A DNA stretch of 64,000 nucleotides from Botryotinia globosa (GCA_014898425.1 RCSZ01000007.1:1736001-1800000); one strand, 5' to 3'; positions 1 to 12,223 are shown, counted from the first letter of the stretch. Program-made: numbers and translations. The notes: generated by a model from the sequence alone, not told the origin.

Positions 1-923
1 TTATGAGAGGGATGTGATGAATTGTTGTTGTTGTCTGTTAGGCTGAGGTTTGTGTGCCCCTCAGGTGGATGAACGTCATGCTAGTTTGGCTCGGAAGTGC
101 AATTAGCGGAAGAATATAGACAGCCTTGTCTGTTGATGCCTAAGGCCATAACATCTAGACTTTGCTCTGGCTCGGCTCCTGAATCTTCTTATAATCATAT
201 ATACCTGGGCATTCAGATGTAATTTTATTCTAGAAAGAACTTCATGTCAACTCTTTCATCTCACATACCGGACGAATTGTCTAATTCTGATGAATTCTAT
301 GTTGGTACTCCTCTTCAACTTTAATCTCATCCACACGTCCAGTATTCTTGACAGCTAGAAGGCTCCGGAGACATTGGTAGCCTTGCAGAATGGCACAACA
401 GGGGTACTAGGATAGAGTACATCTGTTTCGGAATCACGCGGCTAAGTCTGCTTTAAGAAGTCTTCTCTGAGAGCTATTTTGAGACGAAAGGAGACTCGGG
501 CATCTCAGTCAAGTGTGATTATTCAATCAAGCTCAAAGCTAACCTTGATGTCTTTTCACAGTGCGCCGCAGTCCATTATTACAAAACGGGGAGGCTGCTA
601 AACGATACAATTATATATGTCTCCAACGGGATGTATCTGAATTGAGTACCGGAGTGGCCAGAACGATTATCTCACTCAATTTTTGACCTTCAGAGACTCG
701 ACAGATTGCTACAAATGCTTAAAATTCGATCTTTTGCCCAAGTTACGGTATGCTGGGCTTGATTCTCATGGGACTTCTCGACAACACTGTATAGAGTTGA
801 TATCTAATCTAAGAACCCTCTTCCACAGACTTGTGATCTCGAGCAACAGCATATCGACAATCACACTTTGATGCAAGTGATGGTTGAAAGTCTCAAAGAC
901 TTTCGACCAAAGTCGACATTGCA
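1..923. other. intergenic, no gene seen
   Basis: I see no convincing coding region, RNA gene or repeat here. A 62-residue open frame near 683-871 has no recognisable motif and no supporting splice signals. The stretch lies downstream of the minus-strand gene that ends at 924. Confidence 0.5.
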
Positions 924-2457
924 TCAAACAATTTTAGCACATCTGCCTATATCCACCCCTGCACCATTGTAGAGTTGCCTCAATTTTGTTCTAGGCTTTT
1001 CTCCTTCAATTGATGAGTCGAAACTTGGCGTTCTAGATATCTTTGACGCATGTCTCTTTAGCATTATGCTTGATGGCAAATTTTCAACGGCTGGTAAAGA
1101 TAGTAATATATTATCTGCCGAATTTTGTTTAGGGGCTGTGGCTTCACTAGATTCATCCTTCATTGCCTGAAGTGATATATCTACCCGTGCTCCATCTAGG
1201 TACGTACTATGAGTCCATGCAGACTCCAATCCCGGAAGGAATTGCTCCAGCTCGCGCATTTCGACCCAAGTTATTGTATCTTCGGTCATAGCAATATATA
1301 AGTCTTCAATATTACCAAACCCATCAAGGACAGCGCAATATTTCTTCAGGAAGTTGACATCATAATTACTGAGGGCCTGTTCGGTTGAAGTTAGTATCAT
1401 CAACACAAGCAAAAGAAAAGCTCCGGGGCATACTCACTAACTGTGCGTCTATTTGTCGAAGCATAGGAAGGCCTCTTAGATTTTTGACATCACAGATCTT
1501 GGCCACAAGTGGTTGCCAAGGTCTTCCTCGCAGGACTGGCGCAAAAGCAGAACTCACGGCCTCCTTGAATGAATCACTATTTGTGTCGGACACAACTATC
1601 TTTTGATGCAAGCCTCGAGATAGGCATCTTTTGTAAGCTGCTGTGTCCTTTTCAAAAGGGAAAGGCTGGGATGATGTGGGCATAAGGGAGATGTGTACAG
1701 TCCATGAACAAGTCCCACATCCATCACCCGAAAGATCTCCTTCCAGGAATTTCTGACCTGATGCAAAACCATTTATAGGCGTTTTAAAATCCCTTATAGC
1801 ACCAACTTCTCCAGGACTTATCGTGTTCTCAATTGCGATCTGCAAATTCGCAGTAGGAGGCGTCGATGCTTTTCTTCTTCGAGTCCTCTTTGAAGGCGCG
1901 AGAGTTCGCGCCGAGACATTTTCAAGAGCGTCTACTCTATCTTCTACTTTCATTGACGCATCGTCCAACTCGATCATCCTAGCATGAATTCTGTGTACGT
2001 CATCCACTAATCCTTCGATCCGATCATCGTAATATGGTGTTCGCTTGTTCAAGAGTCCAACGTTCTGCCAAAGACCGCCGATGCCACGATGAATACTTCG
2101 CATCTCAACTTCGCGTTCCAAGTTCTCTTTTTCAACAAGTTCTTCTAATTTTATAAGCCGATCAAACAAGCCACCTTTCCCTATACGCCGTTCTCGATCT
2201 AGCTCCTCCTCGAGAGTACCAATCCTCAACTTCAACGCATCTAATTCTTCTTTACTAGAAGATTCTGGGTCTGAATTGTGATATACTGCCTGGTGTCCGC
2301 AATGGCACAAACTGCCTGGAATGGACCTATTGCATGCAAATCCGACGCACGCGCATCGCAGCTGCTTTGATTCGGGATACAGTAGAATGAATCTGCAACC
2401 ACCCTTGGGAAGATGTGAATCATTTGTATGAGTTTTGTCACAATAGGGCTCGGACAT
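924..2457 (-). CDS. hypothetical protein: Cys/His-rich N-terminus plus coiled coil, 490 aa
   Basis: Two exons, 2457-1438 and 1376-924, with a 61-nt intron (GTGAGT donor, ACTAAC branch site, CAG acceptor). The join is phase 0 and gives 490 residues. Residues about 20-60 hold closely spaced cysteines and histidines (CACVGF, LCHCGHQAVYH), a pattern seen in uncharacterised fungal proteins and possibly a small zinc-binding fold. Residues about 68-190 are charged and heptad-like, so probably coiled coil, and are followed by a basic patch (KRTRRRK). The C-terminal half, through WVEMRELEQFLPG, has no domain I recognise. I see no signal peptide or membrane segment. The function is unknown; a scaffold or regulatory role would be a guess. 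The next gene on this strand is far away. Confidence 0.75.
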
Positions 2458-2600
2458 GCTCGTAGCATCTGATGCTATAAAAAGTAGAACACTCCAGGAG
2501 GCAACTCGACATCAGGGTCTAAGAAGGTTTATTGCAATGATAATTTGACTCAGAGTGGCTTATATCAGATCCTTTAACATTCGTCCGTTGAATTTCAGTC

Positions 2601-2860
2601 TTAATCGCTCGTTACACGTTCCAAAATGTTATTGGGGCGCATTGAACTCCATGAGCTGATCAACTTTATGTAGTACTCAAAGAGTCCGAAATTCGTGAAA
2701 GGTGCTTCATGATATGCGGAACATTCTGGTTCATATTTGATGTTGATTGGCATGGGATTATCAGTGAACAAGCCTACAAAAGTAAAGGGTGTCCAGGGTC
2801 TAAAGATAAGAACTCCTAGCCATTTGACATGTACGACCAACGCGGGTGAAACGAAATCAC
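2601..2860 (-). CDS. possible orphan 3' exon, unknown product
   Basis: Reading from an AATAG acceptor just above 2860, an open frame encodes about 86 residues beginning DFVSPALVVHVKW and ending at a stop at 2601. It is rich in aromatic residues and prolines (FRPWTPFTFVGLF) and looks more like folded protein than random translation. I could not join it to an upstream exon. It may be the tail of a decayed or unrecognised gene that includes the open frames at 2964-3149 or 3480-3836, or it may be chance. Confidence 0.22.
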
Positions 2861-3175
2861 CTATTGGGATTAATTAAAAGACTCATGCGGGATACTACCG
2901 TACCTCCCTCATTTCAATCAACGTTCCCGGTAGAAAGGAAATGGAGTCCAAAAAAGAATACAATCATATCGTAAGACAGATATAGTTATGCAGAAAGGTG
3001 GACACTTGTGGGATTGATCTAGATTCTGGAGAAATCCCCACGCTTGTACTAATTTTTGCAAGCATATAGATGAATTTCCTCTGATCCCGGGTATATTGTA
3101 CTAAAGCAAAACGGTTAAGCGGGACGAACCGCAATACTCTTTTCTTCATTGAGCTTGAAACGATTCAAGACTTTT

Positions 3176-3223
3176 GACAGCCTCTAGACAGTCTCTAGAC
3201 AGTCTCTAGACAGTCTCTAGACA
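3176..3223. repeat. short tandem repeat, 12-bp unit
   Basis: About four direct copies of a CAGTCTCTAGAC-like unit in tandem. No function is evident. Confidence 0.8.
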
Positions 3224-4612
3224 TTGCTCTCTCCTGAGTCTCCTCTCACCCATTCAACAAAGAAGACCTTGGTGATTAAGTTACAGGTAGACCACGTATA
3301 TTATCATCAAGACCCTCTTATCAAACTACGCGACAGCTCGACAAACCTGCCGTGTTGCACCCAACCACATCTATACCAACCGAAAATCATCAAGCTTAAT
3401 ACACTCCGAAATCCCGGAATTTAATCATATTCTGACCGATCTGAAGGGCTACAATATAAATATGCATGTGAATACGACATTAAAGAACCCCCGCCAAGCT
3501 CCCCTTATACCATGAACCTATCATCAGATCCTTCAAGATATTGCAAATCAAATCACGAATTGTGCAACGCAGTATGAGAAACGTGGGGTCTGCGGCTCGT
3601 AGCCAGTCCCCCGTCTCTCCGATATCGAATGTTGTTTTGAGTGGCACCGAGAATTCCCGCAAGGAGATAGCAAGTCCACCCCATCCTCGCACACCGTATC
3701 GATCAAGAATTCTGAAAGCATTGGATGAGTTTTGATTGGAGTGTAACTTGACAAAAGTATGTGATGAGATAGTTTCTTGGTACACTGCTTGGAATCGGCA
3801 GGCATGTTTGTCGCAATATATAGGTGCGACAGACATATTTATCCTGATAAGGTACCCCCCACGTTGTCAGGGGTTTCTTTGGACGGCTTAGTCCAGTACA
3901 ATCCGAGATAGTTTTTGGTCTTCATCTCATCTGCTAACTGCACGTGATCCGGCATTCATCTTTTCCCTTTTTTTGTTTGATTCAGATGGCAGGAAATTGC
4001 AGTGTTTAATCTCCTCTTGACCAAATTACTCGTCGTTGTAATCTTCCATTCCAAATGATTTTATATTGTGTTAAGCTCTCGCATTGGTTGCCACACGTGG
4101 TAAAACTGCCTCCTTCTCTATACTTGTACTTTCACAATATCAAACTCCAAGGATCCAAGTGGGTTTCGGCATTCAACTTTTCGATGGATAATATATTTAC
4201 TGTAACCTTGGAGAGCACCTACCCAATGGATGTCCCCTAAACAAGTTTCTTCCTTCCAAACTTTCAAAGTGGCTAAAACGACAAGGACTTTTGCGCAATC
4301 TAGATGATGATGGCTCGAACTATGTATACACGAACAGCTTCTCCATACACAAGGTCATGTATATTTATATATATATATATATATAAACTTTACCAAGCTT
4401 CCATTACAATCCTCCTATTGGCCGTTGTCGACAAGTGGGGTAAAAATCATGGGCGGCAAGAACATGACTGTCCCCCAATCAATCAGTACCTGAAAGACCT
4501 AGTATAATTGATACTTCTCTCTCCCTCTTACTAATGTGTCTCTGATTTTTGAATTTGAATTGTATATATCCAAATTTTTACCTATTCAACACAAGTTGTG
4601 TCTTACTTTACA

Positions 4613-5813
4613 ATGGGTGAACTAGACGAATTGGTAACTACTTTACTCGGTACTTTTACCAGTGGTATAAGACTTCTCAGAGCTCGTCGCAAGAGACAGA
4701 AAATCAGCAGTGGAAAGATCGATCATGACAATTGCGAAGAAACTCTTCTCATAAGGTCATTCAAACAATCCAGATCAGATATCCGAGAGGCATACACAAG
4801 GGAATCCATCAAATCTGGTCCCAAATTTTCCGAAGGTGATGGTATGAATCACAACCCTCATATTTGCAAGCTCCACATTCTCATCCCAAGCCAGCGAAAG
4901 CGCGCTCTTCAATATCCACCATATTATCTCGACTGAACACTGCTTTCACCTCCGCAGTCGTGTTGTTCTCTCGCGGCAAAGTCAAGCCTGCCGATCAAGA
5001 ACTCTTCATAAAACTCTCCAACAAATCACGCGCGGAAACAATAAACGCCCTCGACAATCTCTCCAAGCGCATATCAAAATCCTCCTCCTCATCCCTCGTA
5101 TCCCGTGATACCGCAACCCGAAGTAAACCCCATCATCGAAAACGACATCAAACTCACCATCCCCCTCCCCCTATACCTACCCAACCCACCGCTCTAGGAC
5201 CAGCCACAAAAACGGCTGGATCCGACCCAAACTCACCAAAAAAGATACCCCGAAATCCAAGACGACCCAAACGCGAAAATCAAAGCTCACGAAATCAGCA
5301 CATAAAAAGAAGCCCGCGTCTTCGCAATCCATCACGCGACAAGAAGACCAAGAAACATCTGCACTCCCCAAACCCGCAGCGGAAAATCGAAAATCAGGCT
5401 TCTCGTTCGCCTCGGATAGCACGAAACTGTAAGTACCATTCCATTCCATTCTATCTTCTCTCTTTTTCAATTTCCTCTTTTCTTTTCTTTTTAAAAAGAA
5501 ATAAAAATCCCCCATCACATCCCCACTCCCTCAAAAAACAACACCACTCACCACCGTCCCCCCATCCAGCGGCGAAATCCCCCCATCCAGAATCGCGAGA
5601 CTGTTACCTGATGCGGATACTTCATCTCACGATCACGATCCTCGATACTATCCCATCGCGATCGCGTTTCCGTTGGCGCCGTATCAGCCCGCGCCTCGGA
5701 AACGACGGTTTGGCGTGCGGAGACTTTGGAAAAGGAGATTGGGTGGGGAGGGGGGCGGGGGTGGTGATGGGAGTGGAGGTCGGAGTTGGAGTAGGGGTGA
5801 GGGTGAGTGGTAG
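4613..5813 (+). CDS. basic hypothetical protein, 3 exons, frame broken once
   Basis: The start at 4613 follows a short open leader (MGELDELVTTLLGTFTSGIRLL). Exon 1 is 4613-4841, intron 1 is 4842-4894 (53 nt, GTATGA to CCAG), exon 2 is 4895-5428, intron 2 is 5429-5569 (GTAAGT to CCAG), and exon 3 is 5570-5813. Exon 1 gives an amphipathic helix followed by a basic stretch (RARRKRQK). Exon 2 gives helical segments (SSISTILSRLNTAFTSAVVLF, LSNKSRAETINALDNL), then a Lys/Ser/Thr/Pro-rich tail. Exon 3 gives GEIPPSRIARLLPDAD and a basic end (RKRRFGVRRLWKRR). This resembles uncharacterised ascomycete proteins. Both splice joins keep sensible protein, but the frame entering exon 2 and the frame leaving it differ by one base. 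The change must fall in the C-rich part near 5090-5215. It may be an indel, a sequence error or an intron I could not find, so the gene may be broken. Confidence 0.5.
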
Positions 5814-5864
5814 TGTGGTGTATTTATTAGGTATTAATAATCTCTTGTGTTTTATATCGAGGTT

Positions 5865-5984
5865 TATGATATTTATAATATATGATATTTATAATATATG
5901 ATATTTATAATATATGATATTTATAATATATGATATTTATAATATATGATATTTATAATATATGATATTTATAATATATGATAT
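5865..5984. repeat. 16-bp AT-only tandem repeat
   Basis: About 7.5 near-perfect copies of TATGATATTTATAATA, immediately 3' of the gene ending at 5813. Confidence 0.95.
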
Positions 5985-6098
5985 TGATAGTATTTATAAT
6001 ATTATCTCGATAATAGATTCTGAATATCTTTACTTGAGACTCTTCCTCACTAGAAGAAGGCTTTTGGAGTTACGAAAAAGAAGGTTTGTAATCTTACA

Positions 6099-6288
6099 TT
6101 TTTGATTTTTGATTTTGATTTTTGATTTTTGATTTTTGATTTTTGATTTTTGATTTTTGATTTTTGATTTTTGATTTTTGATTTTTGATTTTTGATTTTT
6201 GATTTTTGATTTTTGATTTTTGATTTTTGATTTTTGATTTTTGATTTTTGATTTTTGATTTTTGATTTTTGATTTTTGATTTTTGATT
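6099..6288. repeat. 7-bp minisatellite (ATTTTTG)n
   Basis: About 27 nearly uninterrupted copies of a 7-bp unit, with one shortened copy near the left end. Because 7 is not a multiple of 3, the minus strand reads as a long open frame of repeated KSKIKNQ, which is a composition artefact. Confidence 0.97.
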
Positions 6289-7141
6289 TCCATAGCCTCC
6301 ACTATATATCAAATGATGAATCATTATCATAAGTTTTCAAAAAGTCGGCGAGGTGGAATTATCCCGCGTATTGCATATCCCCAATTCAAATCAAATCCAT
6401 CATAGCCCAAGTAATAATCAGCACTCTCACTTATGTATTTACATCACTCTATCACTCCATCACTCCATCACACCCCTCCCCTTCATCCTCCGCAATTTTT
6501 CCCCCAAGCTCCCTGCCGCTCCCGACCCTCAATCTTTCCATCCCTAGCCCACCCAAAACTTTGCTCCCCTCCCCAGCATCCTTCCCATCCCGCGCACATA
6601 AATTTCCCACCCCCATAACCAGGGCTCTCATGCCCTGTCCCCTCTTGACAAAAAGCTGCACGAGCTCATCATCTGCCGGTCGATCGAGTTGCATCGTGCT
6701 GGGATAGGGATGATAGAATTTTTCTTCCTCCTCATCATCTTCATCCCTTTCCCTTTCCCTCCCCTTTGGTTTCCCCTCATCTCCGTGCTCAGATGCAGAA
6801 CGGTGGGATGTTCCATACCGCTTGCAGCTCCAATGACACTCTTCGCATGCCAGTGTAATATATCCAAACAATCGCATGCAGAATTGCGCCAATTTGTGTA
6901 TATTTGGAGACCCGGTAACCAGATGGGATGATTCGGGTGGTATGTGGGAAGGGGTGATGGGATCGCTAGATATGTACATGAGGAACAGCTGAGAAGTTGC
7001 TGCCATTCAATTGCGCTTCCACTTCCCATAAAACTTCCAGGCACGGTAAAAATACCGAACTTTCGTCTAGCGATACGCTAGGGCGAATCTGAAAGTGCAA
7101 GTACCACATGCTATCTAGGAGCTAGGGAGCGTGAGAATGTA
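6289..7141. other. intergenic next to the truncated transcription factor
   Basis: C-rich stretch (6440-6600) without recognisable genes. Overlapping open frames on both strands are low complexity and show no domain. This is where the missing C-terminal half of the transcription factor at 7142-9179 would be expected on the minus strand, but I see no continuation of that family. Confidence 0.45.
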
Positions 7142-9179
7142 TCATATGAATATGGAAATAGAAACACATTCCCAAATACAGTAACCTGTCCTTTGAATAC
7201 TTTCAGCATCATACCATTCTTTCCATTCTCTGTTAGCCTGTTCCGTATCATTTGGACTTGTCTGTGACACTGCAGTTCTCGGTATTTGATTCAAAGTTTT
7301 CCACCCATTACAACAAAAATCGTTAAGATCTCTATGATATGATTTCGCTACCAGTGACTCATCGCTGCCGCTATACATCATACCTACGCAATTTAGAAGT
7401 TTAATTTGTATCATCATGATCTTCGTACATCTCGTATCCCCATCATTGCTGACTGACATGATTGCACGTCGAAGAAATTCGTGGATGGGTTTTGCGTGGT
7501 TTCCATTCCCATGGTAATGACTTCCTACAGCCGCCATGGCTAAAGAAAGAGCCATTGAGAAGCCGAAATATTGAAAGATGGCAGGTGAATAAATGGTAAT
7601 TTTCGATGGAAAGAGTCAGTATAGTGAGCTATAAAGCGGCTTAGTGTGTACAGAGATGGGAATCGGGTAAATTGGAATGGCGTGAAATATGGCGAGTTCT
7701 CGATGCATGTTTTCTCGAATACATTCTGAATGATACTGTAGATTTCGTGTGGTAACTTTCTATAATCTGAGGAATGATCATTGGTATCATCAACGGGAAA
7801 AGCAAATCTCCCGTTCAAATCATCAATTGAGGGATGTGATATTGATGGACATGAGTTAGCAGTCTCGGGTGGAGCTTTTCGAATACGGGGTAATCTCGAA
7901 CCATGCCCATCAACATAGTATCTACCAGTGCCTTGCGTAGTCAGAGAATTAGGACTTGTTGAGCACCTTCACTAGATATTGTTGGATTAGGAGAATTATT
8001 TGTATGCAGTTGCGCTTGAGTTTGCGGAGACGGTGTAAAAATGGTTGTATTGGTTGAATACGTAGGCCCTCGGATAGATTGCCCTGGAACGGTAATAGGC
8101 GATGAGCCATTCAGATCTGCCCTATCATCAATCATTCTCACTGAGTCATCATCTAGTTGATAGTCTGGAGCCCAATCATAAGGTAGCCAGTTGATGGAGG
8201 ATACATTATATTGAGCCCAAGAACCAGCACTTTCTGGCAAACCTTCGGAAAGACCCGTATCCTGGATATGTAGCTGATGTGAAGCCTGACTCGTTCCAAT
8301 CAATAATGAGTTGGAAGCTCCATCAAGATCCATAATTGAATGAAGGGGCAACATTGAAGGTGAAGTTGATTGGTTGTTAGGAGACGTGGTCGAGTTTACG
8401 CGAGCATCTTCGGACATTTGATTTACTGTTGCATGGCTTGACGGAGAGAATTGGCTGAATGGTTGATGAATGCCAGAACTCATGATTTGGATATTCATCT
8501 GTTGAACAGTAGCATCCAGATTCTCCAACCCAAACTCTGAACGGTAATGGCTGATCGAAGATCTAGGGTTTATTTGCGGATTGAGCGGTGAATCAACATG
8601 TGACCACGAAATTGGAGGTTGCGGACTCGTGATTCCTTCCCGAGTTCGACCATTTTCAACCCGAACCCTTTCATTCGAGACTTTCTCGTATATCCCATTG
8701 GATTCTCGACATTTTTCGTTGGCCATAGCACGGGACGACGATGGAAAGGTACACTCAATTGATCTTTTCGCGCATGCTTCGCACTTCGCATGGATTTCCA
8801 CCACTGCATCTTCGTCTCGTCATTGCACAAGCGAAACAAGCTCTAGCTCCCCTTCCCAGCAAGCTTCGTTTTGCTTTCTTGTGAACCAATTCATGTCGAC
8901 GTAAAGCATCACTTTGCACATGAGCAACTATCTCTGGTCATCCATTGACGCACGATCTGTGGACAGAACGTTCCAAACTCACGTCCGATAAAAACTCTTC
9001 CTACACCCCTTAGCTTCACATCTCAGCCATCCCTCTTTTGTATGGCTCTTCTCATGTCTCGTCAAGTGTTCCACTCTCCCAAATGTTTGTTCGCAACTCG
9101 AGCAACTGAACCTTGCGATCCTCGCAAATTCTCCACGCTGCGTATCTTCACTGCCATCTATTGTACCATTAGTCCAATT
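7142..9179 (-). pseudogene. decayed C2H2 + Zn2Cys6 fungal transcription factor
   Basis: In reading order on the minus strand: C2H2 finger 1 near 9112-9043 (FSCSSCEQTFGRVEHLTRH); start of finger 2 (CEAKGCRKSF); a good 71-bp intron at 8912-8982; the rest of finger 2 (DALRRHELVH); then a Zn2Cys6 cluster starting ACFACAMTRRRCSGGNPC. The cluster is cut by a direct 7-bp duplication at 8777-8790, which shifts the frame before CEACAKRSIECTF. A second one-base shift lies near 7938-7968 (before GTGRYYVDGHGSRLPR) and a third near 7541-7552 (before LAMAAVGSHYHGNG). The middle-homology region typical of PF04082 follows (FHRKLPFIHLPSF) but stops after RTGYCIW near 7177, hundreds of residues short of the usual length. 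No start codon is found upstream of the acceptor at 9180. Three frame breaks plus a lost 3' end make a functional product unlikely. Confidence 0.85.
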
Positions 9180-10174
9180 CTACACATTGGCGTACGTACA
9201 ATATATGTAAATACAGAGTGTTTAATGAGTCACACACTGAACTCGACCTCCAAGGATCCGATGCCATTGCGATTTCCTTGAGAATCGCCTGTAGCCTGGC
9301 CATCTCCCCCTCAATTGAGAATCCATAGCATTTCAATGTTTTCTGGTGTCGATATTTATCCTCCTTCTCCTAGGTACCTCATTTTAGCTCAACCAAAAAA
9401 ACGTGACCAAATCAACATAAATACCCAATAAGAAGAAACATCGAACATCTCGAACCAAATATCCAACCTTCACCAGCTCACACCATCCACGTGTGCTAGC
9501 CCGTACAATCCAACAAGCGCTATTTCCTCGCATCTCCGCATATCAGACTTCATACGATGCAAATGCAAATGCAAGGCTTTCAATTTCAACCTTGTCATAT
9601 CGCTGATTGGTCGCGCATATAACGGTGACAAAATTCGGCCAGGAAAAAGACCGAGGTGAAGCTAAGATCTATGGGTACGAGATCGGTTCACGTGATATTG
9701 AATTCTCCGTTTGTCTCTTTTGAGTTGCCACTTATTAACAATGCAATCTGTTATATTTCCTTCCGTCGTTCATTCATTTATTCGTTCATATAACTTGTGT
9801 GAATTTATAAGCATCTCATTGAAGTTTGATGTATACTCAAGTATCACCACGCTACTAATCTAGCTTTATCTATTATCCTCCTCAATCATTTCTCAAGTCC
9901 ATTTCCATCCATCTTGTGATACATGCATGCAAGACCAGCTTTGCAATATTTGCCATTTCTTTCATCCTTCCACATGTCCTTCTTTTATAGATGTCCATAT
10001 CTTATGCATATGCCCAGGCCATTTCCCAAAACTCCCCGCTAAACTGCAAAATGTAGCACCGCCCAAAATGCCAAGATCTCATCCGGTCGTCCCCATCATC
10101 ATATATATACATACAACTTAATACTCATACACATTATCTCCCATACATCAACTTCCATCTCTTTCTCGTACCCT
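9180..10174. other. intergenic
   Basis: Should hold the original 5' exon and promoter of the decayed transcription factor and the 3' flank of the gene ending at 10175. I could not identify the 5' exon. No repeats or RNA genes stand out. Confidence 0.4.
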
Positions 10175-12223
10175 TCATTTGTCGCGGATTGTTTCGCCCA
10201 AATAGCCCATGTCCTCCAAGAAATCCGCTAACACACTCCCTCCTATTTTTGCGCTGCTTTCTTGAATTCCGTTCGCGAAACCCGAATCGCGAGGATAAGA
10301 ATCATTGCTGTTTGTTTTTGATATCGGATTTGAAGCCTTGCGGATGGTCTGTTCGGAAGCGATATCTTCATCTGGTAAGCTATATCCTATAAATTTTCTT
10401 TTTTCCACCTCTGAGATCATTGGGTTATATGTAAAAGTGTCGCCCGTTTCTTCATTCGAATCGCTTTCATCATATGAATCGAACATTGATGATGTATCGC
10501 TGAAGCCGAAATGGGAATCCGTTGGTGAAGTAAGAGCTGTTGATGCGGTGGAGACGGAGAAGTGCGACATTGGTAGATTCAGAGTAAGGTTTGGAGGAAG
10601 AGGTAATGAAATAGGAGATGTAGACGCATCATCTGGAAGTCGTGGCAGTGGCTTGTAAGCACTAGAAGCTGGTGATGGTTGCCGACGAAATGGCGCTGGA
10701 GATAATCTGGTGATGCTGTCGTTATCTTCAAAGACAACTTCTTTAAACTGTGTGGCAAAGTTGTCATCATCTTCGCAGTCTTCGGAGACTTCCTCGGGTA
10801 TACCAAGAGACATGAGGCTTTTGTGCAAAGAATCATGCGCTCTGGTAAAAGAAGGTTTTCTAGTAATTGGTTCGAATCGAATCGGGCTAGTTTGATGAAT
10901 AGTATTTGAGTTCGATGAAGAACTACGTCGTGTAGTAGCTTGACTGATATCGGGCTCAGATGATCGCCTTGAAGAGAGTGGTGGAGTAGGCGATGAAGGT
11001 TGTGATCGACGGCCCGAAAAAAGTTTTGATGCCCAACCAAGCTTTCTTTCTTTTACCCAAGGACATGGCTTTTCCGTGACCTCCGCGCCTGAAGACGATA
11101 ATGAAGCAGATCGTGCAACATTTGGCTTCGATGGAGGAGCACGAGGAGTCATAAACTTATCCGCAGGGTTCATTGTTTTGGCTTCTATAATATTTATAGA
11201 GTCCATGGAACCACTTCGAAGTCGTGGTGGAGAGACTTCAACTGGGACCCAGAGGATATTAACTGGTTGACCTGGCATATAAGGACAGGTAGTAGTGGAG
11301 GGGATAGCCGTGTCGTGAACTTCGATGCCGTCATCAAGCTCATACTAAATTTGTAAGTATTTCCCTATTAGTGTTTGGGTTATTCACATACATAGTAATA
11401 GTATGTTGCTGCCATTTTCAAACCACCAGTCCGTTTCGAAGAACCGTTTCCATCGCCATCACAGGTAATGTCATCAAATGTGTGACAACCTCGCCATTGC
11501 TCACGAGAGCGTCTTGAATCTCGCTCCATTGGATATCGTTTGGTGAAATTATCCCAAGATCCGATGAGCTGGACTGATTGTGTTCTAGCTGTTGCTTGAC
11601 TGAATAGAGCGTCCAATTAGTTATTATGACTTGGGTATTAATGAGAAGATAACATGTTCAGTCCTTGGGGGCAGGATGGTCTCTTATGTTCATATTCAGA
11701 CACGGTCTAATAAAGATTTCCGATAGACTTTGCAAAAGTCCATCTCATATCTTGGCAGAGCAAGAGCAACAAACTTTGACTAGAGCAGCATCTCGATGCC
11801 GAAGTTTCGAAGACAACCTATGTCACTAGCAATGCCAAAGCATCTGCCCAACAAACGTCATACCAAGCTTGTGACGAGAGTTCATCTAGTGATAGAAGGT
11901 TCTACAATAGAAAGTTCTTCAATGCGCGCAACAGAAAGATGACCACCATGCCTTAAGTCGAAACAGGCGATCTTCTCCGAGGGCTCCGTTGGGCATGAAG
12001 CCCAGACCTGGCCGGTAAACTTCACCAAATATATTCCACGCAATGCATGGACCCAAGGCAATGAACGGCTTTCAACAAACAAACTTTTCTTCACTCCCAT
12101 GATGTATCAAGGGATGATCAATGCGCACACAAAACACGTGATGTAATAATACTGAATTTGAGTTCAAGGAGGAAACAAAAACGACGACACTTACAACATG
12201 AAAGTAATCAGAGTAGTGTCCAT
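10175..12223 (-). CDS. CBM48/AMPK-glycogen-binding-like domain protein, 468 aa
   Basis: Three exons: 12223-12195, 11599-11392 and 11344-10175. Intron 1 is 595 nt and intron 2 is 47 nt (GTATGT, CACTAATAG, TTTAG). The phases fit exactly: the first exon ends TT, the second begins T, giving MDTTLITFMF then QATARTQSVQ. Residues about 19-110 form a CBM48/AMPK1_CBM-like beta domain: LIGSWDNFTKRYPMERD, QWRGCHTF, GGLKM, TYYYYYELDDG, then CPYMPGQPVNILWVPVE. Such domains bind glycogen-type glucans or act as protein interfaces; which applies here is not shown. The rest is Ser/Pro-rich and probably disordered, with many possible phosphosites (SSSNSNTIHQTSPIRFEP) and an acidic stretch (EEVSEDCEDDDN). There is no signal peptide, so it is probably cytosolic. 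The unusually long intron 1 is flagged separately. Confidence 0.72.

Larger units (their letters stand above)
2458..4612. other. intergenic with doubtful coding remnants
   Basis: Between the minus-strand gene at 924-2457 and the plus-strand gene at 4613. Minus-strand open frames at 2964-3149 and 3480-3836 have mixed, protein-like composition but no domain I recognise and no continuous splice model. A short direct repeat lies at 3176-3223 and a TA microsatellite near 4363-4386. The last part should contain the promoter of the 4613 gene. Confidence 0.4.

Noticed and set aside
6030..6330. Minus-strand frames of 78-90 codons with repeated KSKIKNQ
   Set aside because: They are translations of the 7-bp (ATTTTTG)n array; a 7-bp unit without stops stays open in all three frames of that strand.
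8770..8800. A micro-intron explaining the frame change in the zinc cluster
   Set aside because: The excess is exactly one 7-base copy, far below any splice-competent intron, and it has no GT-AG pair.
11882..12100. 72-codon minus-strand ORF as a separate gene
   Set aside because: It lies wholly inside intron 1 of the CBM48-like gene and has no recognised motif. It is kept only as a note on the long intron.
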